64,000 nt of DNA from Axinella damicornis (taxonomy: Eukaryota; Porifera; Demospongiae; Axinellida; Axinellidae): positions 10,983,160-11,047,159 of the forward strand of contig OZ007512.1 in assembly GCA_963931865.1 (NCBI GenBank), written 5' to 3'. The notes under the pieces are model-generated. The model did no database searches. It had not been told where the DNA came from and saw nothing but the letters and a program-made list of their open reading frames with translations. Shown here one piece after another: positions 27,701 through 33,487 of the stretch. The position numbers and the translations under genes are program-made. Positions within the stretch are counted from its first letter, which is position 1; every line of letters begins with the position of its first letter.

Positions 27701-30700
27701 TCAGCTGATGATGGCACTGCACCAGGTCAGCATGAAAGAACACGTGATGACATCATCATCATTCCACTGCTATGATGATGACATCATCATCATTCCACTG
27801 CTATGACGATGACATAATCATGCACTCTTGAGAATACCCATGACCACTCAATTGCAACTTGAAAACCTCTGGGGAAAGTTTCTTGCTAAAGTGCATGTTC
27901 ACAGTTAACCTCTAAAGTTATGTTCACAACTTCAAACGTCACTTGCACGCATGAGAACCGGAAAGCTGCATGAAATTGTCGAGACCTTAACTTCCTATAT
28001 ATGACATGACACACACTACACATACCTTATAAGTTGCTTGCAACAGCTGCGTAACTTTGCACTATGTATAATTGTGGATTTGATTTTACAGTTAGCTACT
28101 CAGCTAGTATTGAGGGCAACTATTGGTAAGGCCACTCTGTTTGAGCCAAGTTTAATGAATACCTCCTATGCATATTTTCATAATGGTGATTTCTTTGTCA
28201 CAGTTCCCAGACAGTGGACATCTGCCCTGGACTGGTAAGTACACTATTATAACTCTGCAATTCAGAGTTGTATTCCTTGACCTTTGACCTTTCCAGTTTA
28301 TTTCATGTCACTAGCAACCAAATGCAGCAGACTTGAAAGAAAAATTGAGAGTAGCCTACGTATGTAGCGTAATCCACCACAAGTAACTCATACTCAACAT
28401 CATATCACCCTGTGGTACACGTCTTTAAAATTGTTGCTGAGTTTCTGAAGGTTTTTCTGATGTGTGTTTGTGGTGCAGCATAGCCAAATACCAGAAGGCT
28501 TCTTCCGAGAATCGGAAGTTTTCTTCTGAAGTTCTGAAGATGCGGAAGGCTCCTTTTGAAGAGCACTGGCTTTGTAGGTACATACATACAGCTTCCGAAA
28601 AACGGTGCAGTGTTGCTTCTGGATCTTCCGGAGGTTCTTTTAGGCCCCCTTGTTTTACTGCATTTCCGGAGGTGCGTTTGTAATGGACACCTTGATCAGC
28701 GACAGAAAGGTTTAAGGATGCATACCCTATTTAGATGATAATATTTATCATTTCGTCCGATTTGTGGGTTTATTTCTCTTAAAAATTATACAGCGTGCAT
28801 TAATACACACATTAAGATTGCAACTCATTCATATACTTGTTGCATAAATTATTCCTCACAGCCTCTGGTGTGATGCAACTCATTCATATACGTACCTCTC
28901 ACAGCCTCAGGTGTGATGGATGCTCTCTTCAACCAGCACTTCTCAATTGGATCACGTTTTCCCGACCCTAGTGACCTCAGGTCGTCCAGCCCACCACCAC
29001 CCCAGCCAGTGCACCAGCACCAGAGGTCAACACTACCCTTCCCAGAAACTGGAGGTATAATATTATTCGTACGCACGTACGTAGTGTATGGGCCTTCCTT
29101 TGTGGTATATGTCTTTATAGTCCTGTTCCCAGACCCTTTATTCAGCACGTGTATCGCTTCCAGTATAATACGCGGTACTAAAAGCGATCTGTGCTGGGTC
29201 TGGGACCGAGACTAACGTCTCTACAAATGACGCTGCACTTTGTAAACCACTTACGCTACTTCACTAAATCTCTGCGGAGCAGCAGCTGAAGCAGACGCAA
29301 TCGGGGAGCAGCAGCTCTGCACAGAGAGCTGTCCAGTGCCGGATTACTCACATAGGCGAACGAGGGGGAAGTACTTGTAGTCTAAATAGTTGTCTCTTCT
29401 CCTCTCTAACACAGGCCACAGACTTGGACGTGGAGCGGACGAAAAGCCAAGTGACCCAACCCCACCCCCTCAGCAGGTGCATGGTACCACTGGCTCTCAA
29501 ACCTCAGCACCCATGAGCAACGTGATTGTTCAGGACACACCTCTTGCTCTACCCACACCAGTTGATTTAAGCAGTTTAAGTAAGCCATTGACCAGCAGAA
29601 TTGATAGTACATGATATTAATTTTGTGCACTCTGATTGAGGGTGTTGACAATGCTTAAGATCAACAATAATCAAGGAAGCATTGATCATACAGTATGCAT
29701 CTTTAAAATTGATGCCAAGATTCGTCCGACATGTGCTTGCGGCGCAGCTTCGCTGCAAACCGGAAGGCTTCTTCTGAAGAGCACTGGCTTTGTACGCTAA
29801 GTTTCAAAATAACTTCGCTTATGGATTTTCTGGAGCTGCGTTTAGGTCTTCCGCAGATGCATTTGTGACGGAAACCTGGACCAGCGACAGAAAGTTTCTG
29901 AAAGTCGGCATCAATTTTGAAGATATGCGTACCTGATGTGTGTATGGTGGTGGGTTAATTGAGATGGGGGCGGGGGATCATGCAACCACAACTGTATAAG
30001 CCAACGGCAGCCTCTCTCTTTACCAACCATAAGAAACAGTTTAAGGAAGCAAAAACCCTATTTTAAAGTATAATTAAATTCTGCATATAAATTCTTATGG
30101 GCTTATGGGAGCTCATGACGGCTTTTGCAGTCATTGGTTGGTCCTGACCTGGAATTCATCTTCATGAGGATGCCACAAGCTAACATCTATGCAATGACAT
30201 CATTTTTATAATGTTTGTGGTCAGTGCTCATAATGTGTACTGTTGTAAGGAACAATCTGTTACTAGTGTGACTGTTTCCCCCTAAAGTGGATTCTACTGG
30301 TGACAAACTAAATGACCTGAGTGTCCTCGATGACCAAGAACCAGCACCAACTCACACATCATCCAGTGAGCATACACGCATGCAAACATACACTTGTGCA
30401 AACATACGCTCATACAAGATTATGGCACGCATCTTATTGAATCCTAATAGTGCTGCTTTTTGTAACTGTTTTCGCAACTCACCTAGCGTATCCTTTGGTT
30501 CCCGATCCTTGCACACATATACAATGTAGGTACTACTCTATCACTGCCATCCATACAACTGCCAGTGACATTGTCAGCACGGGTTGCCCAGGCAACCGGA
30601 GAGTGTACCCACTCATCCCTCACCACTAAACCACAGCCATCAGATATCAATTCGGTGAAAACAGCAGCCGTAGCTAAGCCATCAGTGAGCCCTACTCTAG

Positions 30701-32253
30701 CAACAGGTGGACCCCGTGTGTCCACCAGGGCTATTGCCTCGAACCGAAGAGCTGATTTGACAAATCCGTCCCACAGTATGCCCACCTCACTATCTCAAGA
30801 GAGGACTACAACTAGTCCACATCACATTCCTCCTTCCTCTGTATCTCCCAGGCAGCCACCATCGACACGTCCATCATCAATGCAGCTGCCCTCCTCTCTT
30901 GGGGACGGTGGTCGGCCTCTATCCTCTCCAGCTGGCGGTCGTACCACTGCGCCCCACAGTCTTCCCAGTTCTCATCCGGCAGCCACTAAGGCAGCTGCTA
31001 GAGGTACAGTGGCTGTAACCCTGGCCAGCGGGATATAAGACCCGATATATCCCGTGGGAAAGGTCAGTGCTTGAGTGGAGCTGAGAAAGTGCCGAGGGCA
31101 AAGCCTGAGGCACTTCCAAGGCGGAACGAAAGCACTGGCCTTTCCCAAGGGATGTAAAGGGTCTTACATCCCGCTGGCCAGGGATACAACTAACTTATAC
31201 TATGCTTAGGCTATTCTAAGGTTAGTACACTGTGTAGACATAGATACTGTGGTGTACGCACTCACCATTCAGTGGCAGAGGCATCCGTGATACTCGACTG
31301 AGGCAGCGGTAAAGGCACGAGTGCTTGGCTAGACTATAACAAAGCTGGCTCTTCGCCTTCTCGTGCACGCGATCGCTTACAGTCTGCGTGCGCGGCAGCT
31401 GCGGGATATATGACCCGTTATTGCCCGCAAGTACTGTAACCTGATTAGTTAGAATAGCCTGAGTATATATATTTATCTCACTACATATGCTGACTCTCAA
31501 AGTATGCCCACTGCCATTCAGATCTAAGGTTTGCTTAGGGAGAAGACAGTCTCTGCCTGCAGCCCCTCAGAGAGCCATTGCTATCACATGTAACAAGCTT
31601 GTTTGACAAGCTCCAAGCTGGTGGAAAATACGTACATTGCATGTGCCACACTTTGATACTGATCTGTTGAAACAGCGCTTGCCCCGGTTCCATGTACTGG
31701 GTATTATCCGTCAAGCACAGATTGGACAAACTGCTGTAATTGCTAATCCCCTTAGTGGATATTGCTAACTATCATTTTATTCTTGATGCACATAGCTGTA
31801 TTTATATATGGAACAGTAGCATGACTTGTTTGATACCTTTCTTGTACAGAAACGCCGCTTCGAGTCTCAAGAAATGCTCAAAAGCTGCCTCCAACTGCCA
31901 CACCCCCTGCTTCACATCCTGTCCTGGCCCAAACTCCTCCCACTAAACCCACTTCCAAAGCAGCCTCCTCCCAGAGGCACGGAAAGGAACCGCTGGCTAG
32001 ACCCCCTCCCTCAATGCCAGGTAAGCTGATAGGTAGGACTGTGAGACTGGCACATCTGCCATAGTATAAGTGTATTCATAAGTACAAAGTGTAATTATGT
32101 GGTTTGCCTGTCAGTACACAGCACACATTACATGTAGTACTTTCAGTTCCCATTGGTCAGTAACCCACCCACACACTGCACACAAACAACACAAATTTAA
32201 AGTCATTCTCATAACATAGCACAAACTGCCACACACACACACACGCACACGCG

Positions 32254-32291
<38 letters not shown>

Positions 32292-33487
32292 TAAATCACC
32301 ACACACACGTGCACACACATGCTCATATGTATGCACACACACCTCCAGAAACTGGAGTAAGCCCCACAGCAGCCAGACATGCAACACCAGGTGTTTCTTC
32401 CAAGTCAACAGTAGAGCCACACACATCCCCAAAACCCGTACGGCCGTCCAGAATTCCAGTTCCAGTGAAACCTGTATCACCGTTACCGTCACGAAGTACC
32501 TCGACGGAAAACCTGACACCAGCAAAATCTGGCGGAAGTGGATCCAAGAAACTACCTCAAACCAGTCCACCTCGCGCTCGAATTGAAAAGAAGCATGCCT
32601 CAGTCGCAAAGCAAGCAGCTGAAGCTCCAGTGAAGCCTCTTCCAGATACTGGTGGGAGGGGACGAACAGTTGGATTTGATAAGACGCCAACCCTTCCCCG
32701 ACAGGCGGTTACCTCTAAAACTGCTACCACAGGTCACAAATGGCATCCTAAAGGGAAAACTAATGCCTCTAACAGGCAAAAGCATGTCAGCCTGACTTCT
32801 TCTGAAACCGATTTGGAAGAAAGACTAACGCACTCACCCAATAGTCTGGAGACGTCTGGTGTGATCACTGATGTCCATGAAAAGCAAAGGACTATTGACA
32901 CTTTGGAAGGTTTAGAATTCACCCATGGGCAAGTTCCAGAACCAGAACTTTTCAAGCTAGTTGCTTCCCGTATCAGCAAATGGAAAATTCTCGGTCGATA
33001 TTTGGGGCTGGATGACGGCACTTTGGATGCCATATACACAGACAATCACTTCTCCATTGAAAGGTGTTACAAGATGTTAGTTGCCTGGAGAACGAAATTC
33101 AGAGGCAAAGCGACGTACCTTGAACTTGCAAAGGGGCTTAAGAATACCATGAGGGAAGATCTGCTGCCCGACCTAGTGCCATACATGGTCCAGAGTTCCG
33201 AAGATGGCGATTCTAATCAAGGCGAAAGCATAACAATACCGATTGGTGAAAATCCTGACCTTCAGACTGTGAAGGAAAAGTTTTGGTTGCGGAAAACTAG
33301 TGGAATGAATAGTGCACGAATTACATTGCAATATCATTCTCGACTAAGTTCACACAGTGAAACGTTACATTTTATACTGCCTTCTCTAGACGAGTCAAGT
33401 ATAAAGGTTATTGAGGTTCTCTGCGTTGCTGCTAACATAAGAGAAGATGCTAAAAACGTTCAGTTATTTGTTCAGTACTTAGATTAA
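299..33487 (+). CDS. gene A: CARD / death / ankyrin / death scaffold (5' partial)
   Basis: Multi-exon gene, 5' end outside the window. Predicted exons: 299-616, 1325-1399, 1907-2143, 4654-4793, 6903-7035, 9097-9309, 10218-10300, 11868-13091, 13338-13427, 13688-13789, 14161-14259, 14742-14840, 15030-15128, 16052-16159, 16342-16440, 18939-19043, 19699-19794, 20435-20569, 20870-20968, 21303-21383, 21455-21529, 21905-22627, 23027-23119, 23485-23577, 24130-24213, 25505-25597, 27651-27725, 28204-28234, 28905-29054, 29415-29579, 30288-30365, 30566-31003, 31850-32020, 32349-33487 (stop TAA). Every junction has GT-AG, all phases match, and the sum is 2,347 codons plus stop. Domain order is CARD, death-fold-like, death, repeat linker, ankyrin stack, Gln-rich, helical module, Pro/Ser linker, death. 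Role inferred: intracellular scaffold for homotypic death-fold signalling. Gene B is its tandem paralogue. Weakest points are exons 9097-9309 and 10218-10300 and possible missed linker exons. Confidence 0.8.
671..1058. mobile_element. MITE, TAGCCTC family
   Basis: The element begins TAGCCTCATTCCCAGGC and ends GCCTGGGAATGAGGCTA, 388 bp, inside the intron after the CARD exon. Subterminal stretches around the GGGGAGAGCCTGGTATG and CATACCAGGCCCTCCG segments are also inverted. No 9-bp target duplication is visible at this copy. Confidence 0.7.
1325..1399 (+). CDS. gene A exon 2: short linker
   Basis: A 75-nt exon, phase 1 to phase 1, acceptor GCAG and donor GTGAGA. It encodes a Gly/Ser/Thr-rich spacer (GSMAVSGATGGDDNE) joining the CARD to the next helical domain. 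Gene B has a 51-nt exon in the same place (38894-38944) with a charged, unrelated sequence, so only position and phase are conserved. Confidence 0.6.
1510..1700. repeat. dispersed repeat with GGGGAGCAGCAG satellite
   Basis: Several degenerate copies of a ~24-27-bp unit related to GGGGAGCAGCAGCTGAAGYG, followed by a conserved tail (AGGCGAATGAGGGGG, then CTACTTGTA). The same unit and tail occur at 29270-29390 and 50745-51385, so this is a fragment of a dispersed element, here in an intron of gene A. Confidence 0.6.
1814..1868. mobile_element. minimal MITE copy, TAGCCTC family
   Basis: A 55-bp near-palindrome made almost only of the two terminal repeats (TAGCCTCATTCCCAGGCC and its inverse). It is flanked by GCAGTGAGT on both sides, a probable 9-bp target duplication (offset by one or two bases at the right end). 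It sits 40 bp upstream of the acceptor of gene A exon 3. Confidence 0.65.
1907..2143 (+). CDS. gene A exon 3: death-fold-like helical domain
   Basis: 79 codons, phase 1 both ends, acceptor CCACAG, donor GTAAGT. The translation has a helix-rich pattern: FVENLGFGEEEF, SICHLWMDRRS, then VEELAEALVHTRGLGRFTT. Gene B exon 39185-39424 is colinear (ICVEWLSKRS, then VVEALVTVQGLGYLVSHL), with the Trp-x(4)-Ser and EAL-V-x-(R/Q)GLG positions conserved. The L-x(2)-W...L-x(2)-AL...GL layout resembles the second half of death or death-effector domains. I call it only death-fold-like because the N-terminal helices are weak. Confidence 0.65.
2166..2200. repeat. poly-G tract
   Basis: A run of about 35 G residues just downstream of the donor of gene A exon 3. 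Similar homopurine or homopyrimidine runs occur at 7168-7200 (C), 36759-36788 (G), 44616-44641 (G) and 25869-25888 (C). Confidence 0.9.
2208..2530. mobile_element. MITE, TTCGGAAG family
   Basis: The left part reads AAATTGATGCCAAGATTGGA and the right end is the inverse (TTTTGAAGATGTGTACC). Inside are repeated GGAAGGCTTCTTCTGAGAA units and a CGTTTTTCGGAA-type segment. Colinear copies lie at 9640-9765, 15756-15935, 19885-20150, 28420-28735, 29690-29945, 39540-39840, 48600-48888 and 50036-50415. Confidence 0.6.
2556..2931. mobile_element. MITE, TAGCCTC family, with 9-bp target duplication
   Basis: Terminal repeats TAGCCTCATTCCCAG and GGGAACGAGGCTA enclose 376 bp. The 9-bp sequence GGGACTGCA occurs immediately left (2547-2555) and right (2932-2940), an exact target-site duplication. 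Nine-base duplications are typical of Mutator-like transposons, which fits a non-autonomous MULE-type element. Confidence 0.8.
2941..3540. mobile_element. second TAGCCTC-family MITE in tandem
   Basis: It starts directly at the right GGGACTGCA duplication of the previous element. The inverted termini are unusually long: TAGCCTC..., CTCTCTCCTC, GAGGAGAGAGCCTGGTA, then AAAAGCTGTCGACTTC, all mirrored at 3455-3540. A third GGGACTGCA follows at 3541-3549, two bases beyond the terminal repeat. The open stretch inside (3149-3316) is probably not an exon. Confidence 0.75.
3791..4503. mobile_element. MITE with AGTCTAGCTGCTAG termini
   Basis: The left end AGTCTAGCTGCTAG, with GGAATGGAAACGCGGAAGGG and GGAGGGTCTAGCAGAACC following, is inverted at the right end (GGTTCTGCTAGACC, CCTTCCGTGTTTCCGTTCC, GTCTAGCAGCTAGACT). 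Total 713 bp in the intron before the death-domain exon of gene A. It contains no coding sequence I can support. Confidence 0.65.
4654..7035 (+). CDS. gene A exons 4-5: first death domain (split)
   Basis: Exons 4654-4793 and 6903-7035 together encode about 91 residues. The first holds LELHNFFLSLGDKWQDMAEYLGFSAEEI in consecutive pieces, the classic death-domain helix 2 (W-x(2)-MAEYLGF) and helix 3; the second holds VTEFLRLWQLPDCGQ and the last helices. Gene B encodes the same domain in one exon, 39895-40164 (DWIKLAEYMGY, FLRLWRMPDLGI), so gene A gained or gene B lost an intron at the residue before VTEF. Donor of the first part is phase 0, of the second phase 1. Death domains mediate homotypic assembly; the partner is unknown. 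Confidence 0.8.
5157..5229 (+). tRNA. tRNA-Thr(AGT)-like gene or SINE head
   Basis: The 73 nt fold as a cloverleaf by eye. Acceptor 5157-5163 pairs with 5222-5228 with one mismatch; D stem GCTT/GAGC; anticodon stem TCTGA/TCGGA around loop CTAGTAC (anticodon AGT, Thr); 5-nt variable loop; T stem TTGGG/CTCAG around TTCGAAT. Box A (TGGCTTAGCAG) fits consensus and box B (GGTTCGAATCT) has one change. A TTTTT pol III terminator starts 5 nt downstream. The mismatch at pair 3-70 and the missing GG in the D loop suggest a pseudo-tRNA or SINE promoter as the alternative. It lies in an intron of gene A. Confidence 0.55.
5425..6050. repeat. dispersed repeat, GATCAGCATGAAA family (two copies)
   Basis: Two head-to-tail ~330-bp copies share GCCATTGTGATCAGCATGAAA, then TTTTTGCCAAAAATCGCACT, GGCTATAATCCATGG and CAGCTTCATATCTCCTTCCTA. 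More copies lie at 16930-18160 and 26330-26660, and a fragment at 44688-44720. Within each copy the GATCAGCATGAAAG/GCTTTCAAATGATG and mirrored GAAAGCTC/CATGCTGATCAC segments are inverted. No coding potential. Confidence 0.7.
6054..6161. mobile_element. short TAGCCTC-family MITE
   Basis: It starts TAGCCTCATTCCCAGGC and ends with GGCCTGGGAATGAGACA. An inner inverted pair (CACTGCCAGTTTTTGATC-like) brackets a TTGCATACTG core. About 108 bp, in an intron of gene A. Confidence 0.6.
7327..7697. mobile_element. MITE with CTTGGGCGGATTATTCC termini
   Basis: The left end contains CTTGGGCGGATTATTCCGG and the right end contains GGAATAATCCGCCCAAG. The inside is rich in GGAATAAT on one strand, giving a 370-bp imperfect hairpin. 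The C tract at 7168-7200 lies just upstream. No gene seen. Confidence 0.65.
7778..8460. mobile_element. MITE with ~75-bp inverted termini rich in GGAACG
   Basis: The left end (ACTTTGCGGGTACCTGTGAA, then AGCCGGAACG and repeated GGAACG units) is mirrored at 8395-8460 (CGTTCC units, then TTTCACAGGTACCCGTACTT). The 680-bp element has no convincing coding sequence although open frames cross it. It lies in an intron of gene A. Confidence 0.65.
8461..9096. other. gene A intron, no feature
   Basis: Between the MITE and the acceptor at 9096 there is an open frame on each strand (8552-8893 forward), but neither has splice or protein support. I see ordinary AT-rich intron sequence. Confidence 0.5.
9097..10300 (+). 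CDS. gene A exons 6-7: Ser/Pro/His-rich linker
   Basis: Exon 9097-9309 (acceptor CCTCAG, donor GTCACC, phase 1 to 1) encodes a low-complexity stretch with SSPPRPLASGHSFPG and HTKPPDHHRTSSHP. Exon 10218-10300 (acceptor TACCAG, donor GTGCGG, phase 1 to 0) encodes DPDSYNGYGARTTNSF followed by an acidic tail. Both are open in the phase required and link the death domain to the repeat exon. GTCACC and GTGCGG are weak donors, and a stronger GTCAGT lies a few bases past the first, so boundaries are uncertain. No homology recognised. Confidence 0.5.
9358..9535. repeat. cluster of GCAATCTCGAGATTGC palindromes
   Basis: At least five copies of a 16-bp palindrome or near variants (e.g. GCAATCTGGAGATTGC, CCAATCTCGAGATTGC, GCAATCTCAAGATTAC) within ~170 bp, just downstream of gene A exon 6. 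Spacing is irregular, about 30-40 bp. Confidence 0.7.
9535..9630. mobile_element. partial TAGCCTC-family MITE followed by TTCGGAAG-family MITE
   Basis: TAGCCTCGTGCCCAGGC begins the piece. An inner inverted pair (ACCCCAGCGTTTGTCGCT and AGCGACAATCGCTGGGGT) follows, but the terminal right repeat is missing. The stretch 9640-9765 is a truncated copy of the TTCGGAAG family (GATTCGGAA, then GTAGCTCTGGAAGATCCG). Confidence 0.55.
10363..11345. repeat. 37-bp minisatellite, about 27 copies
   Basis: Tandem array of a 37-bp unit starting AGCATGAGCAAGTGCACGTG and ending GGGCATCACGGGCCG, GC-rich, in the intron between gene A exons 7 and 8. The 5' third has a three-unit (111-bp) higher-order period: GAGCAAG/CACG, GAGCAAG/CACG with GGGCTGAAC, then GAGCGAG/CGCG with CACAGG. 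Later copies have GAGCGAG. There are no spacers between units, so it is not a CRISPR array. Confidence 0.9.
11868..13091 (+). CDS. gene A exon 8: repeat-rich disordered region
   Basis: Single 408-codon exon, acceptor TCTCCAG, donor GTATGT, phase 0 both ends. It encodes a Pro/Gln/Ser-rich sequence with repeats of the motif (L/S)FGNEVF or variants (FYGNELF, LFGNEVF, SFGNEEC, LFGNEVL, LFGNEVG), six copies at roughly 20-60-residue spacing, and a run of about nine PPRDT/PPQDT pentapeptides. The C-terminal part is acidic and Ser-rich. No fold expected. The FGNE motif is conserved across copies while spacers vary, which suggests a short linear binding motif (inference). Gene B lacks a counterpart: it has five tiny exons here instead. 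Confidence 0.8.
13101..13200. repeat. (GT)n microsatellite next to splice donor
   Basis: About 45 GT dinucleotides with two interruptions, starting nine bases after the GTATGT donor of gene A exon 8. Read in frame it would extend the exon as Cys-Val repeats, which I treat as intronic because the next exon needs phase 0. Confidence 0.9.
13338..13427 (+). CDS. gene A exon 9: acidic linker
   Basis: A 30-codon exon, acceptor TTGTAG, donor GTGAGT, phase 0. It encodes a charged segment (DDFSSLEPQEHGDM, then KDNERRDQE) preceding the ankyrin stack. Gene B has small acidic exons in the same place (43437-43484, 43544-43582). Confidence 0.7.
13450..13570 (+). repeat. possible tRNA-derived SINE fragment
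   Basis: The segment contains a good box B (GGTTCAAATCC) followed by a TTGTGAGACCAGCCTTTGGC tail, but the upstream half does not fold as a full tRNA. A degraded SINE is the simplest reading. Confidence 0.3.
13688..21529 (+). CDS. gene A exons 10-21: ankyrin-repeat stack
   Basis: Twelve consecutive phase-0 exons, nearly all 75-108 nt, one repeat per exon: 13688-13789, 14161-14259, 14742-14840, 15030-15128, 16052-16159, 16342-16440, 18939-19043, 19699-19794, 20435-20569, 20870-20968, 21303-21383, 21455-21529. Canonical ankyrin motifs include DGKTALHVAC, MVQILVERGADV, LITASEEGHVRMVELLLANG and LTALMIAV...LLLSHGADVN. The last two exons are degenerate, likely capping repeats. Gene B has eleven matching exons (43650-48132). 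Ankyrin stacks bind protein partners; here they separate the N- and C-terminal death-fold domains. Confidence 0.9.
13793..14135. repeat. ~40-bp minisatellite
   Basis: About nine imperfect copies of CCCATTCCCAATCCTTGTAG followed by a short variable AGGTAAGACAGTA-like tail fill the whole intron between ankyrin exons 10 and 11 of gene A. Confidence 0.85.
14640..15005. repeat. GAGATTACTG decamer repeats flanking an ankyrin exon
   Basis: Arrays of the 10-bp unit GAGATTACTG lie at 14640-14720 and 14868-15005, on both sides of ankyrin exon 14742-14840. Units vary slightly (CTAGAGATTACT). The same satellite on both sides of one exon is notable. Confidence 0.85.
15233..15635. mobile_element. MITE, TAGCCTC family
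   Basis: It begins TAGCCTTGTACCCAGGCCCC and ends GGGGCCTGGTTACGAGGCTA. It lies in the intron between ankyrin exons 13 and 14 of gene A. No clear 9-bp target duplication. Confidence 0.65.
15756..15935. mobile_element. partial MITE, TTCGGAAG family
   Basis: It contains AGCTCAGGAAGGCC, AGCTCCGGTAGGTC, TTCGAAAACTGAAACCCAGC and GAAGAAGCCTTCTTGG, in the same order as other copies, without the terminal repeats. Confidence 0.5.
16460..16735. repeat. GACATCATCAT-rich simple repeat
   Basis: Many close copies of TGACATCATCATGACATC and the variant TGACATCATTGTGAC, in the intron after ankyrin exon 15 of gene A. Confidence 0.75.
16930..18160. repeat. dispersed repeat block, GATCAGCATGAAA family
   Basis: Three copies of the ~250-bp unit also seen at 5425-6050, with a spacer (17100-17580) that recurs at 27090-27380 (AGATTCTGACCACAC, CACTGACGCTTACATGCC, GGCTACCAGGAGTGTGGTTG). 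The two loci thus share a composite ~800-bp element. It fills most of the 2.5-kb intron between ankyrin exons 15 and 16 of gene A. Confidence 0.7.
18360..18758. mobile_element. MITE, TAGCCTC family, with 9-bp target duplication
   Basis: 399 bp. It begins TAGCCTCGTACCCAGGCCC and ends GGGCCTGGGAACGAGGCTA, with an inner inverted pair (GACACTTGGCAAAATTCCCG and CGGGAATTTTGCCAAGTGTC). Flanks are GGTGTGCTG (18351-18359) and GGTGTGCTC (18759-18767), a 9-bp duplication with one change. Confidence 0.85.
19140..19550. repeat. GGGAGTGTGTGAGGGGAGGA minisatellite
   Basis: About twenty copies of a ~19-21-bp purine/TG-rich unit in the intron between ankyrin exons 16 and 17 of gene A. Strong strand asymmetry (no C-rich units on the plus strand). 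Confidence 0.9.
19885..20160. mobile_element. MITE, TTCGGAAG family
   Basis: Degenerate copy with AACGTAGCTCTG, TCTTCCGAAGAATCCTTCTG, CAGTTTGCAGCAAAGCTGCC and CATTAAAGACATGTACCATA in family order, in the intron upstream of ankyrin exon 18 of gene A. Confidence 0.55.
21719..21795. repeat. (CTAT)n / (CTGT)n microsatellite
   Basis: About ten CTAT units followed by about six CTGT units and a CTGC variant, in the intron before the Gln-rich exon of gene A. Confidence 0.9.
21905..23119 (+). CDS. gene A exons 22-23: Gln-rich and Pro-rich region
   Basis: Exon 21905-22627 (241 codons, phase 0, donor GTAAGT) opens with PTPPPPQQV, then about nine QQQLP pentapeptides, then a Gln/Pro/Ser-rich stretch ending GGDETSGQE. 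Exon 23027-23119 (31 codons) is Pro-rich (RPRSPPPAVSPNPQP). Both are predicted disordered. At the same position gene B has a single 11-codon exon (48203-48235), so the region expanded in A or was lost in B. The pentapeptide run looks like replication slippage of CAGCAACAGTTACCA. Confidence 0.85.
23120..23275. repeat. GGGTGGGTGAGT simple repeat
   Basis: Tandem 4-bp GGTG/AGTG variants begin right at the donor of gene A exon 23 and run for ~150 bp. Confidence 0.85.
23485..29054 (+). CDS. gene A exons 24-29: conserved helical module
   Basis: Six exons (23485-23577, 24130-24213, 25505-25597, 27651-27725, 28204-28234, 28905-29054), phases 0,0,0,0 then 1,1, correspond one-to-one in length and phase to gene B exons 48936-49058, 49560-49643, 49700-49783, 49887-49970, 50448-50478 and 51479-51565. 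Shared features include the EIL-x(4)-QIC segment, APSPFNFLL (NPSPATFLI in B), a Leu-rich helix, and a short exon ending LPW(T/D). A and B are otherwise divergent here, so conservation of exon structure argues for a real domain. I do not recognise the family; a helical, ankyrin-derived or novel fold is possible. Confidence 0.75.
24238..24570. mobile_element. two adjacent foldback elements sharing GGAGGTTATG arms
   Basis: The first, 24238-24360, is a near-perfect hairpin centred at 24300/24301 (arms contain TTTGATGTACCGCGGAGGAT and its inverse). The second, ~24447-24570, has arms GGATCTACTACGTCGACGTG... and the inverse around TTAGCCTCGGCTTCGCC. Both arms include GGAGGATAAATC and CATAACCTC, so they are related MITEs, in the intron after gene A exon 25. 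Confidence 0.75.
24655..24880. repeat. GCAGACGCACGCACG-type simple repeat
   Basis: A degenerate repeat of CAGACGCA/CACGCA/ACAAACAC units on one strand, in an intron of gene A. Open frames in all registers reflect the lack of T-rich stops, not coding. Confidence 0.75.
25595..25870. repeat. intronic tandem copies of the 3' end of an exon
   Basis: Three degenerate copies of the segment GGAGCCCCCTCCCC, CTCAACTTCCTGTTGTTGGG, GTGTCATGT(T/C)ACCA, GGGTGAGTGGTT follow gene A exon 26. That segment is the last ~60 coding bases of exon 25505-25597 plus its donor. The exon-intron junction itself has been tandemly duplicated. Confidence 0.8.
26330..27420. repeat. composite dispersed repeat (as at 16930-18160)
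   Basis: 26380-26660 is another GATCAGCATGAAA-family unit. 27090-27380 repeats the spacer found at 17318-17580. Between them, 26890-27070 has a TTAGACTAAACAAG...GGTCCC segment also found at 34049-34160 and 61200-61280. Whole block is intronic to gene A. Confidence 0.65.
28420..28735. mobile_element. MITE, TTCGGAAG family
   Basis: It contains the family order GTGTGTTTGTGGTGCAGC, AGGCTTCTTCCGAGAATCGG, GAAAAACGGTGCAGTGTTGC and GATCTTCCGGAGG, then GCGTTTGTAATGGACACC. It lies between gene A exons 28 and 29. Confidence 0.6.
29118..29214. mobile_element. short MITE, TAGTCC variant of the TAGCCTC family
   Basis: 97-bp inverted repeat: TAGTCCTGTTCCCAGACCC at the left and GGGTCTGGGACCGAGACTA at the right, with an inner AGCACGTGTATCGCTT and AAGCGATCTGTGCT pair. 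Confidence 0.65.
29270..29390. repeat. GGGGAGCAGCAG-element fragment
   Basis: Two satellite units and the conserved tail (TGCACAGAGAGCT, AGGCGAACGAGGGGGAAGTA, CTTGTA), matching 51285-51385 closely. Confidence 0.65.
29415..32020 (+). CDS. gene A exons 30-33: Pro/Ser/Thr-rich linker
   Basis: Exons 29415-29579, 30288-30365, 30566-31003 and 31850-32020, all phase 1 to phase 1, with donors GTAAGC, GTGAGC, GTACAG and GTAAGC. The product is low complexity (SSVSPRQPPSTRPSS, SLPSSHPAATKAAARG, TPPTKPTSKAASS), with scattered basic residues, and is probably disordered. In each exon only one frame fits the required phase and is open. Gene B has five short exons in the same place (51922-53496) with unrelated low-complexity sequence. 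Confidence 0.75.
29690..29945. mobile_element. MITE, TTCGGAAG family
   Basis: Terminal CAGTATGCATCTTTAAAATT and its partner near 29925 (AATTTTTGAAGATATGCGTA on the plus strand) enclose GCAAACCGGAAGGCTTCTTC and TTTAGGTCTTCCGCAG blocks. Confidence 0.65.
31018..31190. mobile_element. MITE with CCCTGGCCAGCGGGAT termini
   Basis: The left arm CCCTGGCCAGCGGGAT, then CCGTGGGAAAGGTCAGTGCTT, is mirrored at the right (AAGCACTGGCCTTTCCC, ATCCCGCTGGCCAGGG). About 170 bp in the intron after gene A exon 32. Confidence 0.7.
32218..32345. repeat. (CA)n microsatellite
   Basis: An interrupted CA/CG dinucleotide run that serves as the upstream part of the polypyrimidine-poor intron end before the last exon of gene A. 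Confidence 0.85.
32349..33487 (+). CDS. gene A exon 34: basic linker, C-terminal death domain, tail
   Basis: Terminal exon (acceptor CTCCAG, phase 1), about 379 residues to a TAA at 33485-33487. The first ~195 residues are Pro/Ser/Lys-rich. Around 32942-33195 lies a death domain: ELFKLVASRISKWKILGRYL, then LDDGTLDAIYTDN, CYKMLVAWRTKF, and ELAKGLKNTM. The last ~95 residues (FWLRKTSGMNSARI, SLDESSIKVIEVL, VQLFVQYLD) are beta/alpha-like and unrecognised. Gene B ends in a similar death domain (LFKGMASHIGKWRMVGRYL) but stops right after it, so the tail is specific to A. Confidence 0.85.
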